A stretch of DNA of 56,918 nt from Lachnospiraceae bacterium (GCA_014804355.1 JAAUZY010000015.1:1-56918); one strand, 5' to 3'. Counted from the stretch's first letter, positions 7,988-16,880 are shown. Program-made: numbers and translations. The notes: generated by a model from the letters alone, not told the origin.

Positions 7988-8974
7988 TTACGACTTTTTA
8001 TATGCTTCCATTAATTCCTCAATCCGCAAATTTAAATTTTCCGGCACATAGTTTTCGGAAACGTCAAGCAGTTTGATCCATAAGTGAAGATTCCTGTATC
8101 CGGGAGTTTTACTGTGTCTTCTTTTTTCCTGCTTTTCCGCCACCTGTATCTTAATCTGTACTCTCTTCTGCTCAAAGAGGGGCTCGACAATATAGTAGAA
8201 GCGATCGTCATGAAAAGACAGATAGCCGATCTCCCGCCCCTTCTGATTCTGCAGATACAATCTGTGCTGTCTGAGTTTTGACGGATACAGAAACTCGCCG
8301 GTTTCCAAACTCACTGTACCGGCTGTCAGCTCCACCATGGCCGAAACATAAAAAATCTGCTTCCCGTCTGCTTCCGCCATCTCTTCTTTCGCCAGTTCCT
8401 GCAAAAGTGCACTTCCGTTTATGAACTGCTGCGTGAGCAGATATGTGAGCTCCGCCTGAACAAGCTGTCTGTCCGCCGAAGCTGCTCCGTCGTGAAACTG
8501 TTCGTCACACTCATCCAAAAGCTGTTTGCCGCACTGATAAATGCTGAGCAGGAATAGGGGAAACTCTTCCTCCGTCGTCCACAAATATTTTCCTTTTGCG
8601 ATGCAAAAACTGCCTAACGCAGTACCGTCATAATCTTCTGCATAGCATAAGATTTCCCGCTCTCTGTAAGCATTCCCGTTAATCGGCGCTCCCCATTCGT
8701 CATTTCTGTTATCCTGCGCGGACTTACCTCTCCTGTGACGGGCACCGGCAGCCTTATGGAAATCTCCCTCGTCAGACTCTTCAGCGTGATGATCTATACT
8801 CACAAGTTCATAGGCAATGTTAATTTCCTGCGCACTGTATCGACAGCTCTCCGCCGATGATCCGACACTGTCCGGATGCACTTGAAACATAAGCTGCCTG
8901 TACCTTTTTTTGATTTCATCTTTCGACGTTTCCGGTGAAATCCCCAGAATTTTATATGCTTCCCGTCTTGTCAC
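7988..8974 (-). CDS. J-domain (DnaJ-like) protein of unknown role
   Basis: The N-terminal 60 residues are a J domain (YKILGISPETSKDEIKKRYR, then the essential HPD in FQVHPDS). This domain stimulates Hsp70 ATPase activity. The remaining 260 residues lack the Gly/Phe and zinc-finger regions of true DnaJ and match nothing I recognise; they are mixed alpha/beta with many charged residues and no membrane segment. The start is GTG 8974 and the ribosome binding site is weak. It lies between the NUDIX-GNAT gene and the choloylglycine hydrolase, all on the minus strand. It is probably a dedicated DnaK partner with an unknown client. Confidence 0.8.
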   Translation of the reverse strand: MTRREAYKILGISPETSKDEIKKRYRQLMFQVHPDSVGSSAESCRYSAQEINIAYELVSIDHHAEESDEGDFHKAAGARHRRGKSAQDNRNDEWGAPINGNAYREREILCYAEDYDGTALGSFCIAKGKYLWTTEEEFPLFLLSIYQCGKQLLDECDEQFHDGAASADRQLVQAELTYLLTQQFINGSALLQELAKEEMAEADGKQIFYVSAMVELTAGTVSLETGEFLYPSKLRQHRLYLQNQKGREIGYLSFHDDRFYYIVEPLFEQKRVQIKIQVAEKQEKRRHSKTPGYRNLHLWIKLLDVSENYVPENLNLRIEELMEAYKKS

Positions 8975-9016
8975 GACTGATCGACAGTTCCTTTCACTCT
9001 TCTATCTTCTTATCCC

Positions 9017-10009
9017 TTATTGTATTTTCCCCTTCAACACAAACACCTGCGATGGATAGCCCTGCTCGATGCATAGTTCTGACGGAAGAAATCCCAAAGC
9101 TTGATACAACGCCCGCGGTGCAGCTCCTTTCGGATCATCCTCACGAAATGTCGTAACGGTAATATCTTTTGTCTGATCTAATCTGGTCAGCATTAAATCG
9201 ATCATCTTTTTCGCGATTCCGCGTCTGCGATACTCAGGATGTACCACCATACAAGACAGCATATTGTGCTTTGTGGAAAAAAGCAGAATTCCCACGACTA
9301 TATTGCCATGTAACGCGCATATGGCGCTTTGCCTCTCCATATTCTTAATGACCGTATCCCGATATTCGTTTAACAGTTCCTGTGTCTCCAGACCCGGAAA
9401 ATTATCCCTTGTAATTTCCACCAGACTCATCCAAGAAGCAAGGCGGTGCGGCGCAGCAAATTTAACCTCTATATCCCGTTTTTGACTGCCATGCGCATCG
9501 TAGCCGCGCACCTCAAATAATTTATCCAGAAACCAATAAGGAATCATAATTCCCTGCTCCTGCATTTGAAGCAGCTCTTCCCTATCCGCCCACCGGACAG
9601 CCTGAACTTCCTCTTCCTGTAAATGGAGTTCGTCCAGATCCACTTCCCGTTCCAACAGATAATAATCGTCGAATCCATCCTCAAAATTGATCGTAAAATC
9701 CGGTCTGGTCTCTGACAAATCCAATTTTAAACCGATCTCTTCAAACACTTCCCGCTCTGCCGCCTGACTGCTGCTCTCTCCATGCAAAGCGGAGCCGCCC
9801 ACCGTGATATCCCACATATTAGACCATCCCTTTTTAAAGGGCTGCCTCTGCTGAATCAGCAGTTGATTCTTGCTGTTAAAAATGCAGACATGGACCACCA
9901 TATGATAATCTCCGTCCTTCATCTTCTCGCCACGTCTATGTAATCTGCCGGTCTTCACCCGATCTTTCGTATAAATATCCCACAATTCTTTTTCTGCATT
10001 ATCCGCCAT
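9017..10009 (-). CDS. NUDIX hydrolase-GNAT acetyltransferase fusion
   Basis: Start ATG 10009 (MADNAEKELWDIYTKDR) follows GAGAGGA and lies 13 bases after the aroA stop. Residues 1-165 form a NUDIX domain of the isopentenyl-diphosphate isomerase-like/YfcD type, with a complete NUDIX box: GSALHGE, seven residues, then REVFEEIGL. Residues about 180-330 form a GNAT N-acetyltransferase domain with the acetyl-CoA loop VVHPEYRRRGIAKKMI and a final ALGF strand. Each domain has its key residues, so both may be active. The fusion suggests that one metabolite is hydrolysed and another acetylated, or that NUDIX acts in clean-up; substrates are unknown. Confidence 0.88.
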   Translation of the reverse strand: MADNAEKELWDIYTKDRVKTGRLHRRGEKMKDGDYHMVVHVCIFNSKNQLLIQQRQPFKKGWSNMWDITVGGSALHGESSSQAAEREVFEEIGLKLDLSETRPDFTINFEDGFDDYYLLEREVDLDELHLQEEEVQAVRWADREELLQMQEQGIMIPYWFLDKLFEVRGYDAHGSQKRDIEVKFAAPHRLASWMSLVEITRDNFPGLETQELLNEYRDTVIKNMERQSAICALHGNIVVGILLFSTKHNMLSCMVVHPEYRRRGIAKKMIDLMLTRLDQTKDITVTTFREDDPKGAAPRALYQALGFLPSELCIEQGYPSQVFVLKGKIQ

Positions 10010-10022
10010 GGCAAATTCCTCT

Positions 10023-11306
10023 CTAATACAGTCCATCAATCAGCTCAAAATAATTTTCAAACGTTTTCCGACAGCATTCCGGATTCCTAATCGTTATCTT
10101 ACCTGTTTTCAGACCGACCAGGCTAAAGGCCATTGCCATGCGGTGATCCTCATAGGTCTCCACCTTGCATTCTTCCACCGTTCCGGGCATAATTCTGATT
10201 CCGTCACATTCCGGCGCTTCTTCACATTCTATTCCCATGCGGGTAAGTTCTGTCAAAACGGCATGAATTCTATCTGTCTCCTGAAACCGTATATGACCGA
10301 TATTCCGAATCAGGGTCGGTCCTTTGGCAAAGGGCGAGAGCGCCGCCATTGTCATGGTCTGGTCGGAAAAATCTTTCATTGAAACATCCATTCCCGGATA
10401 TTCTGTAAGACCGCTGCCTGACATCTTCACGCCATCGGCTTCGTCAGTAAGCATACAGCCCATGCTTTCCAATACCTGCAAAAATTTAATATCGCCTTGC
10501 AGAGAATCCATATGAACATTTTTTACTTTGACATCAGTCTGTAATAACGGCGCAATTGCATAGAAATAACATGCTCCGGACACATCCGGCTCTACCTGAT
10601 ATTGTTCCACCCCAAAGGACTCTGTATGCGGAATCCGATATCCGTTCTTAAGCTTAACCGGTTTGATTCCGAACTGCTCCATCATGGCAAGCGTCATTTT
10701 AATATAGGAACCTTCCGCCCGATCCCCTGAAAGTAGCACCGTCACTCCATCCGGAAGAAGTACTCCGGACATGAGAAGCGCACTGGCAAACTGACTGCTG
10801 ATTCCGGTATCCACCTGAACCTCTTTCATGGAAACCGACTGTGACTTCATCACGAAGGGAAAATGATCTTCTTCCCCGATGAATGTAAATTCAACGCCTG
10901 CCTGTTTCAAAATATCCAAAAGCGGCTTCATGGGACGTTTACACATCTGCGGCGAGGCCTGAAGTTCATATTCTCCTCCCGCCAGCGCCAGCATAACCGT
11001 CAGAAATCTTGCCGCAGTGCCCGCACTTCTCACATTGATCGAGGCATGGTTATTGGGAATCTTACCGCCTAACCCCTGAATCACCACATCCTTCGTCTCT
11101 TCATCCGCCTGTACTTCAAAGCCTAATTTTTCAAGGCTGTCCAGAAAAGCTCTGGAATCGTCACTGAATAAAACGCCGTGCAGTGTACATTTGTGCGCGG
11201 ACAAGGCTGCCAGCAGAAGCGCCCGGTTCGTAATGCTCTTTGACCCCGGCACCTGTACTACTATTTCTTTTATGTGATCTATCTTTTTTACCCGATACTC
11301 GTTCAT
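10023..11306 (-). CDS. aroA: 3-phosphoshikimate 1-carboxyvinyltransferase (EPSP synthase)
   Basis: This enzyme joins phosphoenolpyruvate to shikimate-3-phosphate in the chorismate pathway. Family signatures are intact: VPGSKSITNRALLLAALS near residue 20, VRSAGTAARFLTVMLALAGG (about 88-107), RPMKPLLDIL, DVSGACYFYA, the catalytic region DFSDQTMTMAAL, and the late EDHRMAMAFSLVGL motif. The length is 427 residues, as expected for a monofunctional bacterial enzyme. It lies between a Cys-rich small gene (4-base gap) and the NUDIX-GNAT gene (13-base gap), probably in one transcript. No other aro genes are adjacent. Confidence 0.96.
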   Translation of the reverse strand: MNEYRVKKIDHIKEIVVQVPGSKSITNRALLLAALSAHKCTLHGVLFSDDSRAFLDSLEKLGFEVQADEETKDVVIQGLGGKIPNNHASINVRSAGTAARFLTVMLALAGGEYELQASPQMCKRPMKPLLDILKQAGVEFTFIGEEDHFPFVMKSQSVSMKEVQVDTGISSQFASALLMSGVLLPDGVTVLLSGDRAEGSYIKMTLAMMEQFGIKPVKLKNGYRIPHTESFGVEQYQVEPDVSGACYFYAIAPLLQTDVKVKNVHMDSLQGDIKFLQVLESMGCMLTDEADGVKMSGSGLTEYPGMDVSMKDFSDQTMTMAALSPFAKGPTLIRNIGHIRFQETDRIHAVLTELTRMGIECEEAPECDGIRIMPGTVEECKVETYEDHRMAMAFSLVGLKTGKITIRNPECCRKTFENYFELIDGLY

Positions 11307-11310
11307 AGTC

Positions 11311-11604
11311 CTATATCCCTCTTTTCGTTTGCGCCTTCCATTTATCGTACGGGCAGGAATTCTTCCCTATAGCCGCGCGCAATTCCACGAAACAGCCGCA
11401 TGCCCTGCACATAGCGTCAGCCAGCAAATCACACTGCTTACAAACGGCAAGTCTCTTTTCGTATATTTCCTGATCCGCCTTAATATCGGCATCCAGATTT
11501 GCAATATAGGCATGCAGATTCGCAAAATACTCTTTCTCATCCATATCCGTGGTCAGGCATTTTCTGCAAATCCGCTTTGCCTCGATTCGTTGTTCTGTCC
11601 CCAT
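11311..11604 (-). CDS. Cys-rich small protein (DUF6171-like)
   Basis: This protein of about 97 residues has three Cys pairs: RICRKCL near the N-terminus, AVCKQCDLL, and AMCRACGCFVELRA with a further Cys in NSCPYDKW. The spacing suggests one or two structural zinc or metal sites. It overlaps the abfA stop (TAATG at 11606-11602), which indicates translational coupling, and it precedes aroA by 4 bases. An upstream in-frame ATG (11634) is possible but has no ribosome binding site. Small CxxC proteins of this kind are common and uncharacterised in Lachnospiraceae. Confidence 0.7.
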   Translation of the reverse strand: MGTEQRIEAKRICRKCLTTDMDEKEYFANLHAYIANLDADIKADQEIYEKRLAVCKQCDLLADAMCRACGCFVELRAAIGKNSCPYDKWKAQTKRGI

Positions 11605-13118
11605 TATTGCACGCGGAAACTGATTATACTGCATGCCGGTGCAGTAAAGCTGATTTTCCTGCCATCCGCCTTAAAATCATCAAATGCAGCTTCTCTCACA
11701 TTTTCCGGCTCCTCAAAAGTATTGTGTGCACGCATCGCACCCGTCAAAATTGCGGCTTCGATACGGGAAGGCGTAAGTTCCGCGAACGAGATCTCCACCG
11801 GAGCATCTTCCGTTACGGATAAATTACCTACCGTTATATTCACCGTGCCGTCTTCGCTGACAGACACCGATTCACTGAGCGTCGGCACCTGATATTCTCC
11901 CTCGCCTATGATCTTATTGCCAACCATGCAGCTTTCAACCAGCTTAGCATCCTGATGATGTTTGTACATATGGAAAACATGGTACGTCGGCGTCAAAATC
12001 ATCTTCGGTCCTTCCGTCAGAATAACAGACTGCAGCACATTAACCATCTGTGCAATGCATGCCATTTTGACACGATCACAGTGCTTATTGAAGATATTAA
12101 GGGTAATACCCGCTACCAGCGCATCCCGCATGGTATTCTGCTGATATAAGAATCCCGGATTCGTACCCGGCTCCACATCGAACCAGCAACCCCACTCATC
12201 CACCATCATACCGATCTTCTTCTCCGGATCATATTGATCCATAATGGCACCGTGACACTTTATCAGTTCTTCCATACAGACCGCCCTGAAAAGAGTCTGA
12301 TACCAGGTCTTACTGTCAAATTCCGTCGCGCTTCCTTTATGTTCCCATACGCCGGGGTGCACATAATAATGCAGTGACAGACCGTTCATAAAGCCCGGGT
12401 TATCCGCCTCAGGACCGGGAGCCGGCGCCGCCGTACAAGTCTTTAAGACGCCTTCTGTCCAGAAATAGTCCGCCGCATTGGCGCCGCAGCATATCTTCCG
12501 AATCGGCGCATCACTGCGATATTGCCTTACATAAGTCTGATATCTTCTGTACAGATTGCCGTAATACTCCGGCGTCATGTTACCGCCGCATCCCCAGTTC
12601 TCGTTTCCGACACCGAAGTAATCGATTTTCCATGGTTTCTCATGACCGTTTGCTTTCCGCAGTTCCGCCATCGGAGAGACACCGTCAAATGTGATATATT
12701 CTACCCACTCGCTCATCTCCTGTACCGTGCCGCTTCCGACATTACCGTTTACATAGGTCTTACAGCCGAGCTGTTCACACAGCTCGAAGAACTCATGCGT
12801 ACCGAAGCTGTTATCCTCGACCACACCGCCCCAGTGCGTATTAATCATTTTCTTTCTGTTTTCTTTTGGTCCGATACCATCTTTCCAATGATATTCATCC
12901 GCAAAACAGCCGCCCGGCCAGCGGAGTACCGGAATCTTAATCTCTTTTAAAGCAGCTACAACATCTTTTCGCATACCGTTTACATTCGGAATGTCGGAAT
13001 TTTCTCCGACATACAGTCCTTCATAAATACACCTTCCGAGATGCTCCGAAAAATGTCCGTAGATTTCGGGATTAATATGTCCTTTTTTGATTTTTTCATT
13101 AATATACAAAGTTGCCAT
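11604..13118 (-). CDS. abfA: Alpha-L-arabinofuranosidase, GH51
   Basis: This enzyme removes terminal alpha-L-arabinofuranosyl residues from arabinan and arabinoxylan fragments. The length of 504 residues and domain order (TIM barrel, then a C-terminal beta-sandwich from about residue 380) fit GH51. The acid/base is Glu173 in [11 protein letters not shown] and the nucleophile is Glu308 in [10 protein letters not shown]. There is no signal peptide, so it acts in the cytoplasm on imported oligosaccharides. The start follows GAGGG. No transporter or other arabinan genes are adjacent; its downstream partners are a Cys-rich protein and aroA. Confidence 0.95.
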   Translation of the reverse strand: MATLYINEKIKKGHINPEIYGHFSEHLGRCIYEGLYVGENSDIPNVNGMRKDVVAALKEIKIPVLRWPGGCFADEYHWKDGIGPKENRKKMINTHWGGVVEDNSFGTHEFFELCEQLGCKTYVNGNVGSGTVQEMSEWVEYITFDGVSPMAELRKANGHEKPWKIDYFGVGNENWGCGGNMTPEYYGNLYRRYQTYVRQYRSDAPIRKICCGANAADYFWTEGVLKTCTAAPAPGPEADNPGFMNGLSLHYYVHPGVWEHKGSATEFDSKTWYQTLFRAVCMEELIKCHGAIMDQYDPEKKIGMMVDEWGCWFDVEPGTNPGFLYQQNTMRDALVAGITLNIFNKHCDRVKMACIAQMVNVLQSVILTEGPKMILTPTYHVFHMYKHHQDAKLVESCMVGNKIIGEGEYQVPTLSESVSVSEDGTVNITVGNLSVTEDAPVEISFAELTPSRIEAAILTGAMRAHNTFEEPENVREAAFDDFKADGRKISFTAPACSIISFRVQ

Positions 13119-13181
13119 AGCCTAACCCTCTTCTTTTCTGCTGTTTTGCCGTGTCTTATCAAATTTTATCCCTATCTTTAA

Positions 13182-13210
13182 ATCATATTGGATAAATGGT
13201 AATAAGGCAA
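13182..13210 (-). promoter_or_regulatory. abfA promoter
   Basis: On the minus strand there is TTGCCT (13205-13210), a 17-base spacer and TATGAT (13182-13187), with the abfA start about 65 bases downstream. A 30-base palindrome abuts the -35. Confidence 0.65.
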
Positions 13211-13211
13211 C

Positions 13212-13241
13212 TGATTTTTATGTTATATTACATAAAAATCA
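13212..13241. promoter_or_regulatory. Palindrome upstream of the abfA -35
   Basis: The perfect 12-base arms TGATTTTTATGT and ACATAAAAATCA are separated by TATATT. The repeat begins 2 bases upstream of the -35 hexamer. That position fits an activator site for abfA, and no T-tract follows, so it is not an ordinary terminator. Confidence 0.55.
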
Positions 13242-13350
13242 CAAAGCAAAGTGTTCCGGACAAACTAACAGCGGTAAACCTTTGATTGGCTTGCCGCTAT
13301 ATCATCTATGTCATTTATTTTGCTATACGACTGTCAACGAAGTCCTGTGA

Positions 13351-13722
13351 TCAAGGCTGTAAACGCCTCTGTACATCCACGGGAAGCTGGTCATATTGTA
13401 CTTCCTCCCACTCGACCACACCGCGCAACGGCTTCACCGTCAGTTGCAGGAACGCACCCTCTCTCAATTCTCTTGACGTTCCGAAAGTAATATCTGTCCG
13501 CCTGCCTTTTTCATCATAAGCCGACAGCGTGTAGGAATAATCCATTCCTCCCTGAAAGTCAACGACACCGTCCCGTGAATTTCCTTGTTCAATCTTGCTG
13601 TTGTCAATCTGCACATAATAATAGCCGCTGTCATTTTGGGCAAAAACGTACACAAATAAATTTACCAAACATACAGCAATTACAATAGCAGTTCCGATTC
13701 CGATCAATATCTTATTTTTCAT
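13351..13722 (-). CDS. YxeA-like (DUF1093) exported protein
   Basis: This 123-residue protein starts at ATG 13722 behind GGAGG. It has an N-terminal hydrophobic helix (ILIGIGTAIVIAVCLVNLFV, residues 4-23) and then a small extracellular beta-rich domain. That domain contains YYYVQIDNSKIEQ, YSYTLSAYDEKGR and a Leu-Arg-Glu-Gly-Ala-Phe-Leu segment, the usual features of the YxeA family. Members are secreted or membrane-tethered small proteins. In Bacillus the family is linked to peptide-antibiotic response loci, which is notable because a Bce-type locus begins 3.4 kb away. The exact function is unknown. Confidence 0.75.
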   Translation of the reverse strand: MKNKILIGIGTAIVIAVCLVNLFVYVFAQNDSGYYYVQIDNSKIEQGNSRDGVVDFQGGMDYSYTLSAYDEKGRRTDITFGTSRELREGAFLQLTVKPLRGVVEWEEVQYDQLPVDVQRRLQP

Positions 13723-13950
13723 TCCAGCCTCCGTTCCGAAGTTTCCCGCAGCATACTGTTTTGCCATTGACGAAATTAGCGGCGCTGCCTCTCATGTACA
13801 TATAATGCCGGGACACTTCTTCTTTTTGTTAATCATGATTTTAACATTGCTACCTTGCGGAAACATTACGGGCGGCTTGCATTTACCTTACAAAACAAGA
13901 AGCTTTCCATATGGACCGTTTTCCGTAATGATTCATTGGAAAAAGTTAAT

Positions 13951-13986
13951 CTTACATAATTGTAAGTTACAGCGTATAACTGTAAG
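13951..13986. promoter_or_regulatory. BceR-like palindromes upstream of the 58-residue gene
   Basis: CTTACA-TAAT-TGTAAG (13951-13966) is a perfect match to the TNACA-N4-TGTAA pattern reported for BceR-type regulators. A second pair, TTACAG (13967-13972) and CTGTAA (13980-13985), follows directly. A related palindrome precedes the Bce-like ABC genes at 18932. The remaining sequence between 13723 and 14085 shows no other gene I can support. Confidence 0.6.
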
Positions 13987-14085
13987 ACAAATCAATGGAA
14001 CCGGACAGCAATATTTGATATTGTAATTTAAGGAAGTCAAACATCCCTCTACACACGGGAAGAAAAAACAAAAGGAGATATGAAT

Positions 14086-14262
14086 ATGAAAAGCATATTA
14101 AAAGCGTTAGTGGCAATGTTCGGAATTATCGTGGCACGGATCATACTGTCAGTCACCTTTACTGATCAGGTCGGAGAAGTATTTTCCAAAGTATCAATCG
14201 GACTTTTGTTCTATTATTTCATTTTCAAATTCATCAAAAGCAGATCGATAGCGGTAAACTAA
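14086..14262 (+). CDS. 58-residue membrane peptide
   Basis: Start ATG 14086 has AGGAG eight bases upstream; the ATG six bases earlier is too close to that site. The peptide has two hydrophobic segments (ALVAMFGIIVARIILSVTF, then VSIGLLFYYFIFKFI) joined by a short polar turn (DQVGEVFSK), and ends in a basic tail (KSRSIAVN). It probably forms a membrane hairpin. No family is recognised. The upstream TTACA-N4-TGTAA palindrome suggests control by the Bce-type two-component system encoded 3 kb downstream, which would make it a candidate accessory peptide of the envelope-stress response. Confidence 0.65.
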   Translation: MKSILKALVAMFGIIVARIILSVTFTDQVGEVFSKVSIGLLFYYFIFKFIKSRSIAVN

Positions 14263-14267
14263 AATAA

Positions 14268-14296
14268 GGTGTGAAGGATCAAAAACCCTTCACACC
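14268..14296. terminator. Bidirectional hairpin terminator
   Basis: GGTGTGAAGG (14268-14277) pairs with CCTTCACACC (14287-14296). On the minus strand it is followed by TTATTTTAG. It lies between the convergent 58-residue gene and the DUF3791 gene. Confidence 0.6.
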
Positions 14297-14356
14297 TGTC
14301 ACTACGTCTGCTTAGTCACCTACACTGTTAATTTCTTTTAGCGGACACTTATGTTA

Positions 14357-14560
14357 CTACACCCCACTAGTCTCGATATATAAATCAATATCTTCAATAA
14401 TATATTTTTCCCCTGTTGTATGCAGTGCTTCAAAACAAGAATATATATACTCCCACACTTTATATTTACTGAATAACTCAGATACTTGTATACCGTTTAG
14501 CCCTTTTGCCGACTTATATTGTTCAATACAATAAATTAAAAAATCGCCTTCTCTGCTCAT
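14357..14560 (-). CDS. DUF3791 family protein
   Basis: This 67-residue protein starts at ATG 14560 with GGAGG seven bases upstream. It matches the DUF3791 pattern: FLIYCIEQYKSAKGLNG, then VSELFSKYKVWEYIYSCFEALHTTG and a C-terminal YIIEDIDLYI. DUF3791 genes usually stand in a three-gene set with a partner like the one encoded just upstream and with a DUF3990 protein, which has an ADP-ribosyltransferase-like fold. This arrangement has been suggested to be a toxin-antitoxin or regulatory module. No DUF3990 gene follows here: the next 75 bases are empty up to the hairpin at 14268-14296, and a convergent gene lies beyond it. Confidence 0.8.
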   Translation of the reverse strand: MSREGDFLIYCIEQYKSAKGLNGIQVSELFSKYKVWEYIYSCFEALHTTGEKYIIEDIDLYIETSGV

Positions 14561-14562
14561 GC

Positions 14563-14802
14563 TCAAACCTCCTCTGGAAATGTAAACATGCCTGTCTGTT
14601 TTTCTTCATCAAACATATTAAACAATGTCAATGGACTCAAGTGCCACAGCTTAGTATCTTCCTGTTCCAAAAAAGAATATACTTTCGAGCTATAAAATTC
14701 TTTAGACGCCTCCACTTCATCGTAAGGATAACTCTCAACGATCAAATTAACTACCTGCGGAACAATCAGTACAAGCATGGCTTCAAATTTCTTTTTTTCC
14801 AT
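14563..14802 (-). CDS. DUF3791-associated small protein
   Basis: This 79-residue protein starts at ATG 14802 (GAGAGG upstream) and ends 2 bases before the DUF3791 start. It shows the conserved blocks of the usual upstream partner of DUF3791 genes: LVLIVPQVVNLIVESY, then EFYSSKVYSFLEQEDTKLWH and LSPLTLFNMFDEEK-TG-F-FPEE. It is predicted to be helical and cytoplasmic. The gene pair is complete but lacks the third (DUF3990) member. Function unknown. Confidence 0.75.
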   Translation of the reverse strand: MEKKKFEAMLVLIVPQVVNLIVESYPYDEVEASKEFYSSKVYSFLEQEDTKLWHLSPLTLFNMFDEEKQTGMFTFPEEV

Positions 14803-14859
14803 TATCATTCCTCTCCGTCACAGTCCCGATAATCTTTTCATCTGCAGCCTCTGGTTCCT

Positions 14860-16752
14860 TCACAATTCCTCCGCATCCCCGAAATAAAACTTCTCCCGTA
14901 CACCTCCCGTATAGTCTGCGATCGCGCCTAAGAAACGTTCCCCGTACCGCTCGTATTTATTCTCACCGACTCCGGACACCTCCAGCATGTCGGTCTTGTT
15001 AAGCGGAACCCTCACACACATATCTACCAGTGTCTTGTCTGAAAAAATGATGTACGGCGGCACATTCTCTTCTCTGGCAATCTCTGTCCGAAGCAGACGA
15101 AGCTGCTCGAAAAGCTCCAATCCTCTGGAATTCAGAATATCAGACTTGCGCGCCTTCGCCTTACCGCTCTTCTTTCGTCTGCTTCCCTCCGTCTCCTGCC
15201 CAGGCTCTTTCTTTGCCCTTCTCAAAATGACACTTGCATCACCTGCCATGACTGCGTCCGCCTCGGAAGTAATTTTCAGAATAGCATATTTATCATTGGT
15301 CATCAACAGCAGATTCTGCACAAGCATCCGGTTAATAATCTCCTTGATTTCCACTTCCCGCATGCCCCGCAGACTGCCGAAAGACTCATACGCCGTGACA
15401 CCGTATTCCCGCAGCTTCGCACGATTCTCCCCGGCGAGCATTCCCGCAATCACATTGATCCCGTAACGTTGCCGCACTTCTTTGATGCCGGTGATAATCT
15501 TCACCGCTGCCTCCGTCACATCGATCTGTTCATACTCCCGCAGACAGTTCCGGCAATTACCGCAGTGTCCTGCCCCATGTTCCCCGAAATAGCGGAGTAT
15601 ATATTCCCGCAGACAGTCCGTGGTCAGGCAGTAATAGATCATCATTCGCAGACGTTCCTCATCCCGCTCCGCGATCGCCTCCATTTCCTCCTGCGTATAC
15701 TCCCCTTTCTGCTCCTTATTCTCCAGCAGGAAACGGTTGATCATGACATCCTGCGCCGAGTAAAGCAGGATACATTCCGCCCGCTCTCCGTCTCTTCCCG
15801 CTCTGCCCGCTTCCTGATAATAATTTTCCGGACTCTGGGGCATGTTATAATGAATGACATAGCGCACATTTGACTTATCGATTCCCATACCAAACGCATT
15901 CGTTGCAATCATGACAGGGCTCTTGTCGTAGATAAAATCCTCCTGATTCTGTCTGCGTTCCTCGCTGCTTAATCCGGCGTGGTATTTCGTCACCGCAATT
16001 CCCTCCGCACGCAGCTTATCATATAATGTGTCCACGTTTTTTCTGGTAGCGCAATAGATAATGCCGCTTTCCGCTTCATGTTCCCCTATGTATTGTAATA
16101 CATATTTGTCTTTGCCGGCAGGCGTCTCCACTGCATAATACAGATTCTTACGGTCGAATCCCGTGACCAGCACATAAGGATCATTAAGTCCCAGAACGCA
16201 GACAATATCCTCTTTCACATTTTCCGTCGCCGTAGCCGTAAATGCGCTGATAACAGGTCTTTTCTCAAGCTTTCTGATAAACTGCACGATCTTTAAATAG
16301 CTGGGACGGAAATCCTGTCCCCACTGGGAAATGCAATGTGCCTCATCTACCGTCACCATAGAAATCTCTGCATGTCTTGCAAACTGCATAAACTCATAAG
16401 TCTCCAAACGCTCCGGCGCGACGTAGATAATCTTGTACTGTCCCGCGGCTGCCAGCCTGAGTGCTTTTGAAATCTGGGATTCGTTCAACGAACTGTTGAT
16501 ATAAGCGGCATGAATGCCTGCCTGATTCAATGCGTGTACCTGATCTTTCATGAGGGAGATAAGCGGCGAGATGACCAATGTGATTCCTGATAAAAGAAGT
16601 GCGGGGATTTGATAGCAGATCGATTTTCCGGCACCGGTAGGCATGATCCCCAGTACATCCCGCCCCTGCAAGATATTGTCGATCAGAGCTTCCTGCCCTT
16701 CCCGAAAAGCGGAATAGCCGAAATATTTCTTTAGCGTATTTAGTTTGTCCAT
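14860..16752 (-). CDS. recQ: ATP-dependent DNA helicase RecQ
   Basis: RecQ is a 3'-5' DNA helicase acting at stalled forks and in recombination. ATG 16752 (MDKLNTLKKYFGYSAFREGQ) follows AAAGGA and is preferred to a start 26 codons upstream. The protein has 630 residues. Walker A TGAGKS is near residue 40 and the DEAH-box DEAHCISQWGQDFRPSY near 130. The helicase C-terminal motif is QEAGRAGRDGE, and the zinc-binding Cys cluster (CGNCRNC) lies near 375. A C-terminal HRDC domain (LFEQLRLLRTEIAREENVPPY) is present. It is divergent from the Bce-type two-component genes. Confidence 0.95.
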   Translation of the reverse strand: MDKLNTLKKYFGYSAFREGQEALIDNILQGRDVLGIMPTGAGKSICYQIPALLLSGITLVISPLISLMKDQVHALNQAGIHAAYINSSLNESQISKALRLAAAGQYKIIYVAPERLETYEFMQFARHAEISMVTVDEAHCISQWGQDFRPSYLKIVQFIRKLEKRPVISAFTATATENVKEDIVCVLGLNDPYVLVTGFDRKNLYYAVETPAGKDKYVLQYIGEHEAESGIIYCATRKNVDTLYDKLRAEGIAVTKYHAGLSSEERRQNQEDFIYDKSPVMIATNAFGMGIDKSNVRYVIHYNMPQSPENYYQEAGRAGRDGERAECILLYSAQDVMINRFLLENKEQKGEYTQEEMEAIAERDEERLRMMIYYCLTTDCLREYILRYFGEHGAGHCGNCRNCLREYEQIDVTEAAVKIITGIKEVRQRYGINVIAGMLAGENRAKLREYGVTAYESFGSLRGMREVEIKEIINRMLVQNLLLMTNDKYAILKITSEADAVMAGDASVILRRAKKEPGQETEGSRRKKSGKAKARKSDILNSRGLELFEQLRLLRTEIAREENVPPYIIFSDKTLVDMCVRVPLNKTDMLEVSGVGENKYERYGERFLGAIADYTGGVREKFYFGDAEEL

Positions 16753-16880
16753 TCGTAGTCCTTTCTGCGGTAATGTATTTTTCTTAATATAATAGTAATC
16801 ATATAAATATACGTCAAAAATATATTGCACTCATTATATCTTTTTTACCGGACCGGTTCAATACTCTTCATTCTTTTTTC

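Noticed and set aside
13805-14026. 73-residue plus-strand ORF upstream of the membrane peptide
   Set aside because: It overlaps the palindromic regulatory region and has no ribosome binding site; the downstream 58-residue gene has one.
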